NCBI RefSeq assembly: GCF_900547205.1
Contig: NZ_URFY01000070.1
Location: 1-17,895 of the forward strand
DNA from: an uncultured Bacteroides sp.
Lineage (GTDB): Bacteria > Bacteroidota > Bacteroidia > Bacteroidales > Bacteroidaceae
Reading direction: 5' to 3'
Length of the DNA stretch: 17,895 nucleotides
In this document: one piece after another, positions 1-6,681 of the stretch
How positions within the stretch are numbered: the first letter of the stretch is position 1
Layout: the number at the start of each line of letters is the position of its first letter
Program-made: the position numbers and the translations under genes
Notes under the pieces: generated by a model
What the model was told of the DNA's origin: nothing
Databases searched by the model: none
The model's input: only the letters and a program-made list of their open reading frames with translations

Positions 1-30
1 TGGCTTATTTAAGACTAATTTTCCACTCTC

Positions 31-723
31 TTATTTTGCTGCTGCAAACTTAGAGCCTATATGGTCAGCCATATTTTTACTCATCATACAAAATCTATTT
101 GCTCCTGTATTAAGAATCGTTTTATGAGGAAGATTGTTAAAACGTGCCATAATCAGAGGTTTGAGTGCACCCAATATCCTGACGGAATCATTCGTATTCT
201 TTCTCTTCACGCTTATTGGTGGCTGTTTCATTGCGTATTTGAGTTCGAACAACCGGTTCTCATTATCTTTCTTCAACTGTTCCAATTCCTCCTTACCTAC
301 ATTATATAGATTTTCGTTTAAATACTGTTTCACACGTTCATAGGTGCATAATCCCTTTTCATTATTCCTTAAATCAATGTAAGTATCAAACAATACCCCA
401 TAAGCATTTATTTTATCCTCCTCAAACAAATCAGGATATTCACTAAATATCTTCTCCAGGTATATTGCACAGCTATCTTTCTTATCTAAAAATTGAGACA
501 TTCGAAATTTATAAAATAAATCAATATCAGGACTTATCGTACTGCATTGTTGACGATAAAACTCTCTAGATTTAAAAAATTCATTGTTATTCAGCAACTT
601 TACTAATTCAGACGAATTGTCTTCTTGCCCGAACAGGCTGGCAGGGATGATCATGAGTAGTAAATACGCCATTAAATAGGTCTTCCTGATTTTCACGAAT
701 GGTGGTCTTGTTAGTGTTTTCAT
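31..723 (-). pseudogene. Retropepsin-like aspartic protease family protein, degenerate and truncated
   Basis: Encodes 230 aa up to an in-frame TAA at 31-33. An N-terminal hydrophobic stretch (about residues 17-31, ending near Phe-Gly-Gln) looks like a signal peptide, so the product would be exported. Residues 35-165 are helical and rich in charged residues, of the kind that precedes protease domains in Bacteroides. Residues 203-223 match the start of a clan AA (retropepsin-like) domain, but the catalytic Asp-Thr-Gly-Ala reads Asn205-Thr-Gly-Ala (codon AAT at 111-109), and the protein stops about 20 residues later, losing the rest of the fold. After the stop the same frame stays open to the window edge (30 bases), which suggests a single nonsense mutation rather than a natural end. 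Seen: the N-for-D change and early stop. Inferred: an inactive protease pseudogene. It has its own promoter at 833-861, separate from the TonB-like gene upstream. Confidence 0.6.
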
Positions 724-832
724 ACTTTTAATGCTTTAGTATAAATACACTTCAAACAATCCACTCCCCACATCCACAACTTAAATTATAACATTACTTA
801 ACGCATCATAAGTTACGGAAAAAGCAGATTCG

Positions 833-861
833 CAAATATAAAAAGTTGAAAGTAAGACAAA
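833..861 (-). promoter_or_regulatory. Bacteroides-type promoter for the gene at 31-723
   Basis: On the minus strand, TATATTTG (833-840) fits the -7 consensus TAnnTTTG. TTTG (858-861) fits the -33 box, although the 17-bp spacer is slightly shorter than the usual 19-21. It would give an untranslated leader of about 100 nt. Confidence 0.5.
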
Positions 862-1878
862 CTATTTGCCGCGATATAAATGCGGCCTAAAAGGAATGTA
901 AAGAGTATAATTACTATCAGCCGCCTTTCCACCTACCAACGCAGGAGCCCAATTCGGCATCCCTTTCACAATCCGAAGCGCTTCTTCGGCAAATTCGGGA
1001 TGGGTAGACCTTATGATATGCGGACGTAGAATGACACCTTCCTTATCTATAGTAAACTCGCACAACGCATATCCCGAAACCTTTTCAGCCAAAAGCCCCG
1101 CCGGATAAATCATCTGACTGGCAATATATTCTTCGGGAACACCTTCTCGAAAATGCGCCAATGAGTCTATCTGTCTCCCGGAAAGAGTCCTCAATTGAGG
1201 ACCCACCTGATATATACCTACATACACCGGCTGTTTATAAGCATCCGGTGCTTTCTTGTTGCGCTGCTGCAACTCTTTCAATAAAGTAGCAGCTTCTTCG
1301 GCAAGCGTCTGCTCCGATATATTTTCTCCCTTACACAACAAATAAGCCGACTGGCAAACCAGCACCAGACGTCCCATCAACGTTCCTTTGGCAGGCGACC
1401 ACTTACGACCCATCACCTCTTTTCCTTTTGCATCCGTAGAAGCAAAATAATATACCACTCCGTCGAGTCCTGCCGTAGAGCCATCCAAATCTTGTATTTG
1501 AGTAGTTACTAATCGAAAGATAGCACCTAGAGAATGATAGAGGGACGAGCTGATTTCCAACGATTTAGTTTCAACCTTCACCGTATCCTTTTCCGACTGC
1601 CAGTACGTGCGTGACAATGTATTCGAAACCAGATAATAGCGACCGTCCTTTTTCTCTACCGACATCGCATACTCCGGCGAGAAGGAAGGAATCACCGAGA
1701 GACGAGCATATGGAGGTTGTTTAAAACCGGTATTTAATAAAGAAAACACATTACGATAATATTCACCCAACTCACCCGTATAGGTACTAAAAGGTCTGAC
1801 CGGCTCCAGATAATCAATCTGCGCCGCAAGGCGGAAGGAAAAGAGCAAAAGCAGAAGAGATAGTACAATCTTTTTCAT
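862..1878 (-). CDS. Exported protein with a TonB C-terminal-like domain
   Basis: 338 aa, starting at ATG 1878-1876. The frame is open much further upstream, but that part is antisense to pheS; a clean signal peptide (Met-Lys-Lys, a run of leucines, then Ala-Ala-Gln at residues 18-20) begins at the chosen Met and decides the start. The last ~90 residues match the TonB_C fold: a preceding Pro, a Gly-Tyr-Ala-Leu-Cys-Glu-Phe-Thr-Ile-Asp strand, then an Arg-Ser-Thr-His-Pro-Glu-Phe helix and a closing Trp-Ala-Pro-Ala...Tyr-Thr-Leu-Tyr-Ile-Pro-Phe strand. The central region is unrecognised. Unlike classical TonB it shows no Pro-rich linker, so it is probably a soluble or periplasmic protein using the domain for protein contact rather than a complete energy transducer. 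Transcribed divergently from pheS from a promoter at 1910-1917. Confidence 0.75.
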   Translation of the reverse strand: MKKIVLSLLLLLFSFRLAAQIDYLEPVRPFSTYTGELGEYYRNVFSLLNTGFKQPPYARLSVIPSFSPEYAMSVEKKDGRYYLVSNTLSRTYWQSEKDTVKVETKSLEISSSLYHSLGAIFRLVTTQIQDLDGSTAGLDGVVYYFASTDAKGKEVMGRKWSPAKGTLMGRLVLVCQSAYLLCKGENISEQTLAEEAATLLKELQQRNKKAPDAYKQPVYVGIYQVGPQLRTLSGRQIDSLAHFREGVPEEYIASQMIYPAGLLAEKVSGYALCEFTIDKEGVILRPHIIRSTHPEFAEEALRIVKGMPNWAPALVGGKAADSNYTLYIPFRPHLYRGK

Positions 1879-1909
1879 TTGTTTCCGGTTTTTCGGTTCA
1901 TGTCGGCAA

Positions 1910-1917
1910 CAAAGATA
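1910..1917 (-). promoter_or_regulatory. -7 promoter element of the TonB-domain gene
   Basis: The minus strand reads TATCTTTG, a perfect TAnnTTTG match 32 bp upstream of the ATG. The -33 region (around 1937-1945) has only T-rich sequence. It sits back to back with the pheS promoter. Confidence 0.55.
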
Positions 1918-1924
1918 CAAATTA

Positions 1925-1956
1925 TTTCGATGGTTCATGATAAAATTATATCTTTG
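1925..1956 (+). promoter_or_regulatory. pheS promoter
   Basis: TTTC (1925-1928), a 20-bp spacer, and TATCTTTG (1949-1956) match the Bacteroides housekeeping promoter layout. The start would lie near 1962, leaving about a 36-nt leader before the pheS ATG. Confidence 0.7.
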
Positions 1957-1998
1957 CACGGTTTTTACCAACATACTGAATAACAATACATAAAAAAT

Positions 1999-3018
1999 AT
2001 GATAGCTAAGATTGAACAACTTCTGAAAGAGGTGGAAGCATTGCAAGCCTCCAATGCCGAAGAACTCGAAGCTCTCCGCATCAAATACCTGAGTAAGAAG
2101 GGAGCCATTAATGACTTGATGGCGGATTTCCGTAACGTACCCGCCGAACAGAAAAAGGAAGTGGGCATGAAACTGAATGAACTGAAGACCAAAGCGCAAG
2201 ACAAAATCAACGCGCTGAAGGAACAGTTTGAAAGTCAGGACAACAGTTGCGACGGTCTGGACTTGACCCGTTCGGCTTATCCTGTAGAACTCGGCACACG
2301 CCATCCGCTGACAATCGTAAAGAACGAAATTATCGACATCTTTGCCCGTCTGGGTTTCAGCATTGCCGAAGGTCCTGAGATTGAAGACGACTGGCACGTG
2401 TTCTCGGCTCTTAACTTTGCCGAAGACCATCCGGCACGCGATATGCAAGATACTTTCTTCATCGAAGCTCATCCGGACGTGGTATTGCGTACGCACACTT
2501 CTTCCGTGCAGACACGTGTGATGGAATCGTCTCAACCTCCCATCCGCATCATCTGTCCGGGACGTGTATACCGTAACGAAGCCATCAGCTACCGTGCACA
2601 CTGCTTCTTCCATCAGGTTGAAGCGCTCTACGTTGACAAAGACGTATCGTTCACCGACTTGAAACAGGTATTGCTGCTGTTTGCCAAAGAGATGTTTGGC
2701 GCAGATACTAAGATTCGCCTGCGTCCGTCGTACTTCCCGTTCACGGAGCCTAGTGCAGAGATGGATATCAGTTGTAATATCTGCGGCGGTAAAGGTTGTC
2801 CGTTCTGCAAGCATACCGGTTGGGTGGAAATCCTCGGTTGCGGCATGGTAGACCCGAATGTGCTCGAAGCTAACGGCATAGACAGCAAAGTATACAGCGG
2901 ATATGCTCTCGGTATGGGTATAGAGCGCATCACGAACTTGAAATATCAAGTGAAAGACCTCCGTATGTTCTCCGAAAACGATACACGCTTCTTGAAAGAA
3001 TTCGAAGCGGCATACTAA
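1999..3018 (+). CDS. pheS: Phenylalanyl-tRNA synthetase alpha subunit
   Basis: 339 aa, full length for bacterial PheS. It is the catalytic subunit of the (alpha-beta)2 class II enzyme that charges tRNA-Phe in the cytoplasm. Residues 1-85 form the N-terminal coiled coil that contacts tRNA. The class II core follows, with the His-Thr-Ser-Ser-Val-Gln-Thr-Arg signature (166-173), motif 2 around Gly188-Arg-Val-Tyr-Arg-Asn-Glu, and motif 3 at Gly301-Tyr-Ala-Leu-Gly-Met-Gly-Ile-Glu-Arg-Ile. A four-cysteine insertion (Cys259, 262, 267, 270; spacing CX2CX4CX2C) lies before the Gly-Trp-Val-Glu-Ile-Leu-Gly strand and could bind zinc; such insertions occur in some bacterial PheS and are absent from the E. 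coli enzyme. pheT is not in the window, so the subunits are encoded apart. Start chosen by the promoter at 1925-1956 and the family N-terminus. Confidence 0.98.
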   Translation: MIAKIEQLLKEVEALQASNAEELEALRIKYLSKKGAINDLMADFRNVPAEQKKEVGMKLNELKTKAQDKINALKEQFESQDNSCDGLDLTRSAYPVELGTRHPLTIVKNEIIDIFARLGFSIAEGPEIEDDWHVFSALNFAEDHPARDMQDTFFIEAHPDVVLRTHTSSVQTRVMESSQPPIRIICPGRVYRNEAISYRAHCFFHQVEALYVDKDVSFTDLKQVLLLFAKEMFGADTKIRLRPSYFPFTEPSAEMDISCNICGGKGCPFCKHTGWVEILGCGMVDPNVLEANGIDSKVYSGYALGMGIERITNLKYQVKDLRMFSENDTRFLKEFEAAY

Positions 3019-3020
3019 AT

Positions 3021-3105
3021 AATGTGGCAATGCACCAATATGCTAATGTGCCAATTTCCTGCGTATATAGCGTAGTATATTGGCACATTGGCATATTAGC
3101 ACATT
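3021..3105. repeat. Palindromic intergenic repeat built of 8-bp units
   Basis: Left arm 3021-3055 consists of tandem 8-bp units of the form AATRTGCY (AATGTGGC, AATGCACC, AATATGCT, AATGTGCC). Right arm 3079-3105 is the reverse complement of three such units. The inner 27 nt of each arm pair with 23 Watson-Crick pairs and one G-T, around a 23-nt loop. It sits between pheS and the MFS gene. No T-run follows either arm, so it is not an ordinary intrinsic terminator. It could act as an mRNA-stabilising hairpin or be a dispersed repetitive element. Confidence 0.75.
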
Positions 3106-3120
3106 AAATAATTATTCATT

Positions 3121-4320
3121 ATGGCAAAGGATAGACTCATTACTCCCGGTTATTGTTTCATCTTGGCAGCCAACTTCCTGCTCTACTTCGGTTTCTGGTT
3201 GCTGATTCCTGTATTGCCGTTCTATTTATCCGAGTTTTTCCAAGCCGGCAGCTCTACCATCGGCATTGTGCTTTCCTGCTATACGGTAGCTGCGCTCTGC
3301 ATCCGTCCGTTCTCAGGCTATCTGCTCGATACATTTGCCCGTAAACCTCTCTATCTGTTTGCTTACTTCATCTTCATGATGATGTTTGGCGGTTATCTCA
3401 TAGCCGGCTCCCTTACCTTATTTATTATATTCCGTATCATTCACGGTGTATCCTTCGGGATGGTTACGGTTGGTGGAAACACGGTAGTAATTGACATCAT
3501 GCCTTCCTCCCGAAGAGGAGAAGGACTGGGTTATTATGGACTGACCAACAACACGGCAATGTCCATCGGACCAATGTTCGGTTTGTTTCTGCATGACGCA
3601 GGAGTATCTTTTGCTACGATATTCTGCTATGCACTTGGCTCGTGCATATTAGGATTCTTGTGTGCAAGTATGGTAAAGACACCCTATAAACCACCCGTGA
3701 AACGGGAACCGATTTCGCTCGACCGATTTATTCTGCTGAAAGGAATGCCTGCGGGACTTAGCCTGTTGCTGCTCTCCATCCCCTACGGAATGACGACCAA
3801 TTACGTCGCCATGTATGCCCGCGAGATGGGACTGCACACACAAACCGGATTCTTCTTCACCTTTATGGCTATCGGCATGGCTATCTCCCGCATATTCTCC
3901 GGAAAGTTGGTAGACAAAGGAAAGATCACTCAAGTCATAGCTGCCGGACTGTATCTGGTAGTTTTCAGTTTCTTCCTGCTTTCCTCGTGCGTGTACCTTA
4001 TTCAATGGAACGAAACCGCCTGCACCATCATCTTTTTCGCCATCGCCTTGCTGATGGGTATCGGGTTCGGAATCATGTTTCCGGCATTCAACACCTTGTT
4101 CGTCAATCTTGCTCCGAACAGCCAGCGCGGAACGGCTACTTCCACCTATCTCACTTCCTGGGATGTGGGAATCGGTATCGGTATGCTGACAGGCGGTTAC
4201 ATTGCCGAAATCAGCACCTTCGATAGAGCTTATTTCTTCGGTGCCTGTCTCACGGTTGTTTCTGCCATATATTTCAAATTAAAAGTAACGCCTCACTATC
4301 ATAAAAACAAACTGCGATGA
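3121..4320 (+). CDS. MFS transporter, 12-TM efflux-type permease
   Basis: 399 aa inner-membrane protein whose hydrophobic segments are consistent with the 12 helices of the major facilitator superfamily. The loop between TM2 and TM3 carries a motif-A-like sequence (Ser-Gly-Tyr-Leu-Leu-Asp-Thr-Phe-Ala-Arg-Lys-Pro, about residues 67-78), with the Asp and the basic residues typical of proton-coupled antiporters. The central cytoplasmic loop after TM6 (about 180-200) has the usual basic, Pro-rich character. The fold suggests sugar or drug efflux, but the substrate cannot be read from the sequence. Its stop overlaps the nth start by 4 bp (ATGA), so the two are translationally coupled. It begins 15 bp after the palindromic repeat. 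No clear TAnnTTTG lies just upstream, so transcription may come through from pheS. Confidence 0.93.
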   Translation: MAKDRLITPGYCFILAANFLLYFGFWLLIPVLPFYLSEFFQAGSSTIGIVLSCYTVAALCIRPFSGYLLDTFARKPLYLFAYFIFMMMFGGYLIAGSLTLFIIFRIIHGVSFGMVTVGGNTVVIDIMPSSRRGEGLGYYGLTNNTAMSIGPMFGLFLHDAGVSFATIFCYALGSCILGFLCASMVKTPYKPPVKREPISLDRFILLKGMPAGLSLLLLSIPYGMTTNYVAMYAREMGLHTQTGFFFTFMAIGMAISRIFSGKLVDKGKITQVIAAGLYLVVFSFFLLSSCVYLIQWNETACTIIFFAIALLMGIGFGIMFPAFNTLFVNLAPNSQRGTATSTYLTSWDVGIGIGMLTGGYIAEISTFDRAYFFGACLTVVSAIYFKLKVTPHYHKNKLR

Positions 4321-4994
4321 GAAAGAAAGAACGATATGAAAAGGTGATTGCCTGGTTTCAGGCGAACGTACCCGTAGCCGAAACGGAATTACATTACAAC
4401 AATCCGTATGAATTACTGATTGCCGTAATCCTTTCTGCGCAATGTACAGATAAACGAGTAAACATCATTACTCCGCCCCTTTATCGGGACTTCCCTACTC
4501 CCGAAGCGTTGGCAGCCTCAACCCCCGAAGTGATTTTCGAATATATCCGTAGCGTGTCTTACCCCAACAATAAAGCCAAACACCTGGTGGGAATGGCAAA
4601 AATGCTGGTAAACGACTTCGGCAGTCAGGTGCCCGACAATCTGGACGACCTGATAAAACTGCCCGGCGTAGGAAGGAAAACGGCGAATGTGATTCAGTCC
4701 GTCGTATTCAACAAAGCAGCCATGGCAGTAGATACGCACGTATTTCGCGTCAGCCACCGTCTCGGATTGGTTTCGGACAGTTGCACCACTCCGTTCAGTG
4801 TAGAGAAAGAATTAATGAAGAATATTCCTGAAAAATTGGTTCCTATCGCACACCATTGGCTTATCCTCCACGGTCGTTATGTATGTCAGGCACGTACTCC
4901 CAAATGTGACACCTGTGGTTTGCAATTGATGTGCAAATATTTCTGTAGCACCTATAAAGTTACAAAAGAGGAAGCGAAAGCCAAGAATAAATAA
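4317..4994 (+). CDS. nth: Endonuclease III (DNA glycosylase/AP lyase)
   Basis: 225 aa. It removes oxidised pyrimidines and cleaves the abasic site in base excision repair. The helix-hairpin-helix is at residues 115-125 (Leu-Pro-Gly-Val-Gly-Arg-Lys-Thr-Ala-Asn-Val), with catalytic Lys121. The catalytic Asp is Asp139 in Val-Asp-Thr-His-Val-Phe-Arg. The C-terminal [4Fe-4S] ligands are Cys190, 197, 200 and 206, with the family spacing CX6CX2CX5C. All key residues are present and the length is normal. Its ATG lies inside the last codons of the MFS gene (4-bp overlap), which fixes the start and indicates co-transcription. No functional link between an exporter and this repair enzyme is evident. Confidence 0.97.
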   Translation: MRKKERYEKVIAWFQANVPVAETELHYNNPYELLIAVILSAQCTDKRVNIITPPLYRDFPTPEALAASTPEVIFEYIRSVSYPNNKAKHLVGMAKMLVNDFGSQVPDNLDDLIKLPGVGRKTANVIQSVVFNKAAMAVDTHVFRVSHRLGLVSDSCTTPFSVEKELMKNIPEKLVPIAHHWLILHGRYVCQARTPKCDTCGLQLMCKYFCSTYKVTKEEAKAKNK

Positions 4995-5025
4995 CGATTT
5001 AATAGTAGGAAACCGAAATAAATAG

Positions 5026-5033
5026 TAACTTTG
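5026..5033 (+). promoter_or_regulatory. pgk promoter -7 element
   Basis: TAACTTTG is a perfect TAnnTTTG match. The -33 position is poor (A/G-rich, 5001-5010). It predicts a start near 5039 and an A-rich leader of about 48 nt before the pgk ATG, consistent with strong SD-independent initiation. Confidence 0.6.
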
Positions 5034-5086
5034 CGGTCGTTCTAAAAGATAAACTTTAAAACACTTTTAAATAAAAATAGAGTATT

Positions 5087-6346
5087 ATGCAGACAATTGA
5101 CAAATTCAATTTTGCCGGTAAAAAGGCATTTGTTCGCGTGGACTTCAATGTACCCCTGGACGAAAACTTCAACATTACAGATGATAACCGTATGCGCGCA
5201 GCTCTTCCTACTTTGAAGAAGATATTGGCTGATGGCGGTAGCATTATCATCGGTTCTCACCTGGGCCGTCCGAAAGGCGTTGCCGATAAATTCTCTTTGA
5301 AACATATCATCAAGCATCTGTCTGAACTGCTGGGCGTTGAAGTTCAGTTTGCTAACGACGCCATGGGCGAAGAAGCTGCTGTAAAAGCTGCTGCTCTGCA
5401 ACCGGGCGAAGTGCTGTTGCTCGAAAACCTCCGCTTCTATGCTGAAGAAGAAGGCAAACCAAGAGGATTGGCTGAAGACGCTACTGACGAAGAAAAAGCC
5501 GCAGCTAAGAAAGCTGTGAAAGAAAGCCAGAAAGAATTTACAAAGAAATTGGCTTCTTACGCTGACTGCTACGTAAACGACGCATTCGGTACAGCTCACC
5601 GCGCTCATGCTTCTACGGCACTGATCGCTAAATATTTCGATGTTGACAACAAGATGTTCGGCTACCTGATGGAGAAAGAAGTGAAAGCCGTTGATAAAGT
5701 ATTGAACGACATCAAACGTCCGTTCACTGCTATCATGGGTGGTTCTAAGGTTTCTTCTAAAATCGAAATCATCGAAAACCTGTTGAGCAAGGTAGACAAC
5801 CTTATCATCGCAGGTGGTATGACTTATACATTTACTAAAGCAATGGGCGGTAAAATCGGTATCTCAATCGTTGAGGACGACAAACTAGACTTGGCTTTGG
5901 AACTGGTAAAGAAAGCTAAAGAACAAGGAGTAAACCTTGTATTGGCTGTAGACGCTAAGATTGCCGACGCTTTCTCTAACGACGCTAACACGAAGTTCTG
6001 TCCGGTAGATGAAATTCCTGACGGATGGGAAGGTCTTGACATCGGTCCTAAGACAGAAGAAATCTTCGCTAACGTTATCAAACAGTCTAAGACTATCCTT
6101 TGGAACGGTCCTACCGGCGTATTTGAGTTTGATAACTTCACTCACGGTTCTCGCACAGTAGGTGAGGCAATCGTAGAAGCAACTAAGAACGGCGCATTCT
6201 CACTTGTAGGTGGTGGTGACTCTGTAGCTTGTGTCAACAAGTTCGGTTTGGCCGATGGCGTTTCTTATGTTTCTACCGGTGGTGGTGCATTGCTCGAAGC
6301 AATCGAAGGAAAAGTTCTTCCGGGTATCGCTGCTATTCAAGAATAA
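5087..6346 (+). CDS. pgk: Phosphoglycerate kinase
   Basis: 419 aa. It transfers phosphate from 1,3-bisphosphoglycerate to ADP in glycolysis, in the cytosol. Seen: the N-terminal substrate loop (Val-Arg-Val-Asp-Phe-Asn-Val-Pro-Leu near residue 15), Ser57-His-Leu-Gly-Arg-Pro-Lys-Gly, Asp-Ala-Phe-Gly-Thr-Ala-His-Arg-Ala-His-Ala-Ser, Trp-Asn-Gly-Pro-Thr-Gly-Val-Phe-Glu, and the C-terminal nucleotide loop Gly-Gly-Gly-Asp-Ser-Val-Ala. It is about 30 residues longer than E. coli Pgk, largely because of a Lys/Glu/Ala-rich helical insertion around residues 125-150, before the Asp-Ala-Phe-Gly-Thr-Ala motif. It is a single-gene unit, flanked by its own promoter and a strong terminator (6379-6416). Codon use is strongly biased, as expected for an abundant protein. 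Confidence 0.98.
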   Translation: MQTIDKFNFAGKKAFVRVDFNVPLDENFNITDDNRMRAALPTLKKILADGGSIIIGSHLGRPKGVADKFSLKHIIKHLSELLGVEVQFANDAMGEEAAVKAAALQPGEVLLLENLRFYAEEEGKPRGLAEDATDEEKAAAKKAVKESQKEFTKKLASYADCYVNDAFGTAHRAHASTALIAKYFDVDNKMFGYLMEKEVKAVDKVLNDIKRPFTAIMGGSKVSSKIEIIENLLSKVDNLIIAGGMTYTFTKAMGGKIGISIVEDDKLDLALELVKKAKEQGVNLVLAVDAKIADAFSNDANTKFCPVDEIPDGWEGLDIGPKTEEIFANVIKQSKTILWNGPTGVFEFDNFTHGSRTVGEAIVEATKNGAFSLVGGGDSVACVNKFGLADGVSYVSTGGGALLEAIEGKVLPGIAAIQE

Positions 6347-6378
6347 AAGTTTTACAATTGTTAATTAATATAAAATTA

Positions 6379-6416
6379 AAGGGCAGTTCTTTGTGAAAAG
6401 AGTTGCCCTTGCTTTT
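6379..6416 (+). terminator. Rho-independent terminator of pgk
   Basis: A 14-bp stem (6379-6392 with 6397-6410, two of the pairs G-U) is capped by the GNRA-type tetraloop GTGA and followed by GCTTTT. It lies 33 bp after the pgk stop. Confidence 0.9.
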
Positions 6417-6460
6417 AACTAGGTATGTAAAGTCCGACAAATTCCCGATATTCTGCCGGG

Positions 6461-6640
6461 CGAGCGACCGGACGGTCGTTATTGTTCTATCATTAGGGCT
6501 TCGAATTGGGACGATATTTAGGAATTACCTATAGTTTCCCTTTTGGCATCCTTTTTGGCATCCTTTTTGTTCTGTTACAAATAATATTCTGTTCTTGGTG
6601 GCTTCGTCACCATAAACATGGTCCCTTCGAGGGCCTTTGG
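6461..6640. other. Non-coding region with hairpins and a 12-bp tandem repeat
   Basis: The 271 bases between the pgk terminator and the TPR gene hold no convincing ORF and no perfect TAnnTTTG. They do hold a hairpin at 6463-6480 (7-bp stem, loop GGAC) and 2.5 copies of GGCATCCTTTTT at 6539-6569. They also hold two UUC/UUCG-type hairpins at 6597-6611 (GGTG/CACC) and 6620-6635 (GG-CCC/GGG-CC with a bulged T). They could form a structured leader for the TPR gene or belong to a dispersed repeat. Confidence 0.45.
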
Positions 6641-6681
6641 AAAAAACTAACCTAGATTGGCAAGAAATAAATAATTGAATC

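Noticed and set aside
1879..3030. N-terminal extension of the TonB-domain reading frame through pheS
   Set aside because: It is antisense to the whole of pheS, and a clean signal peptide begins at 1878 with a promoter just upstream.
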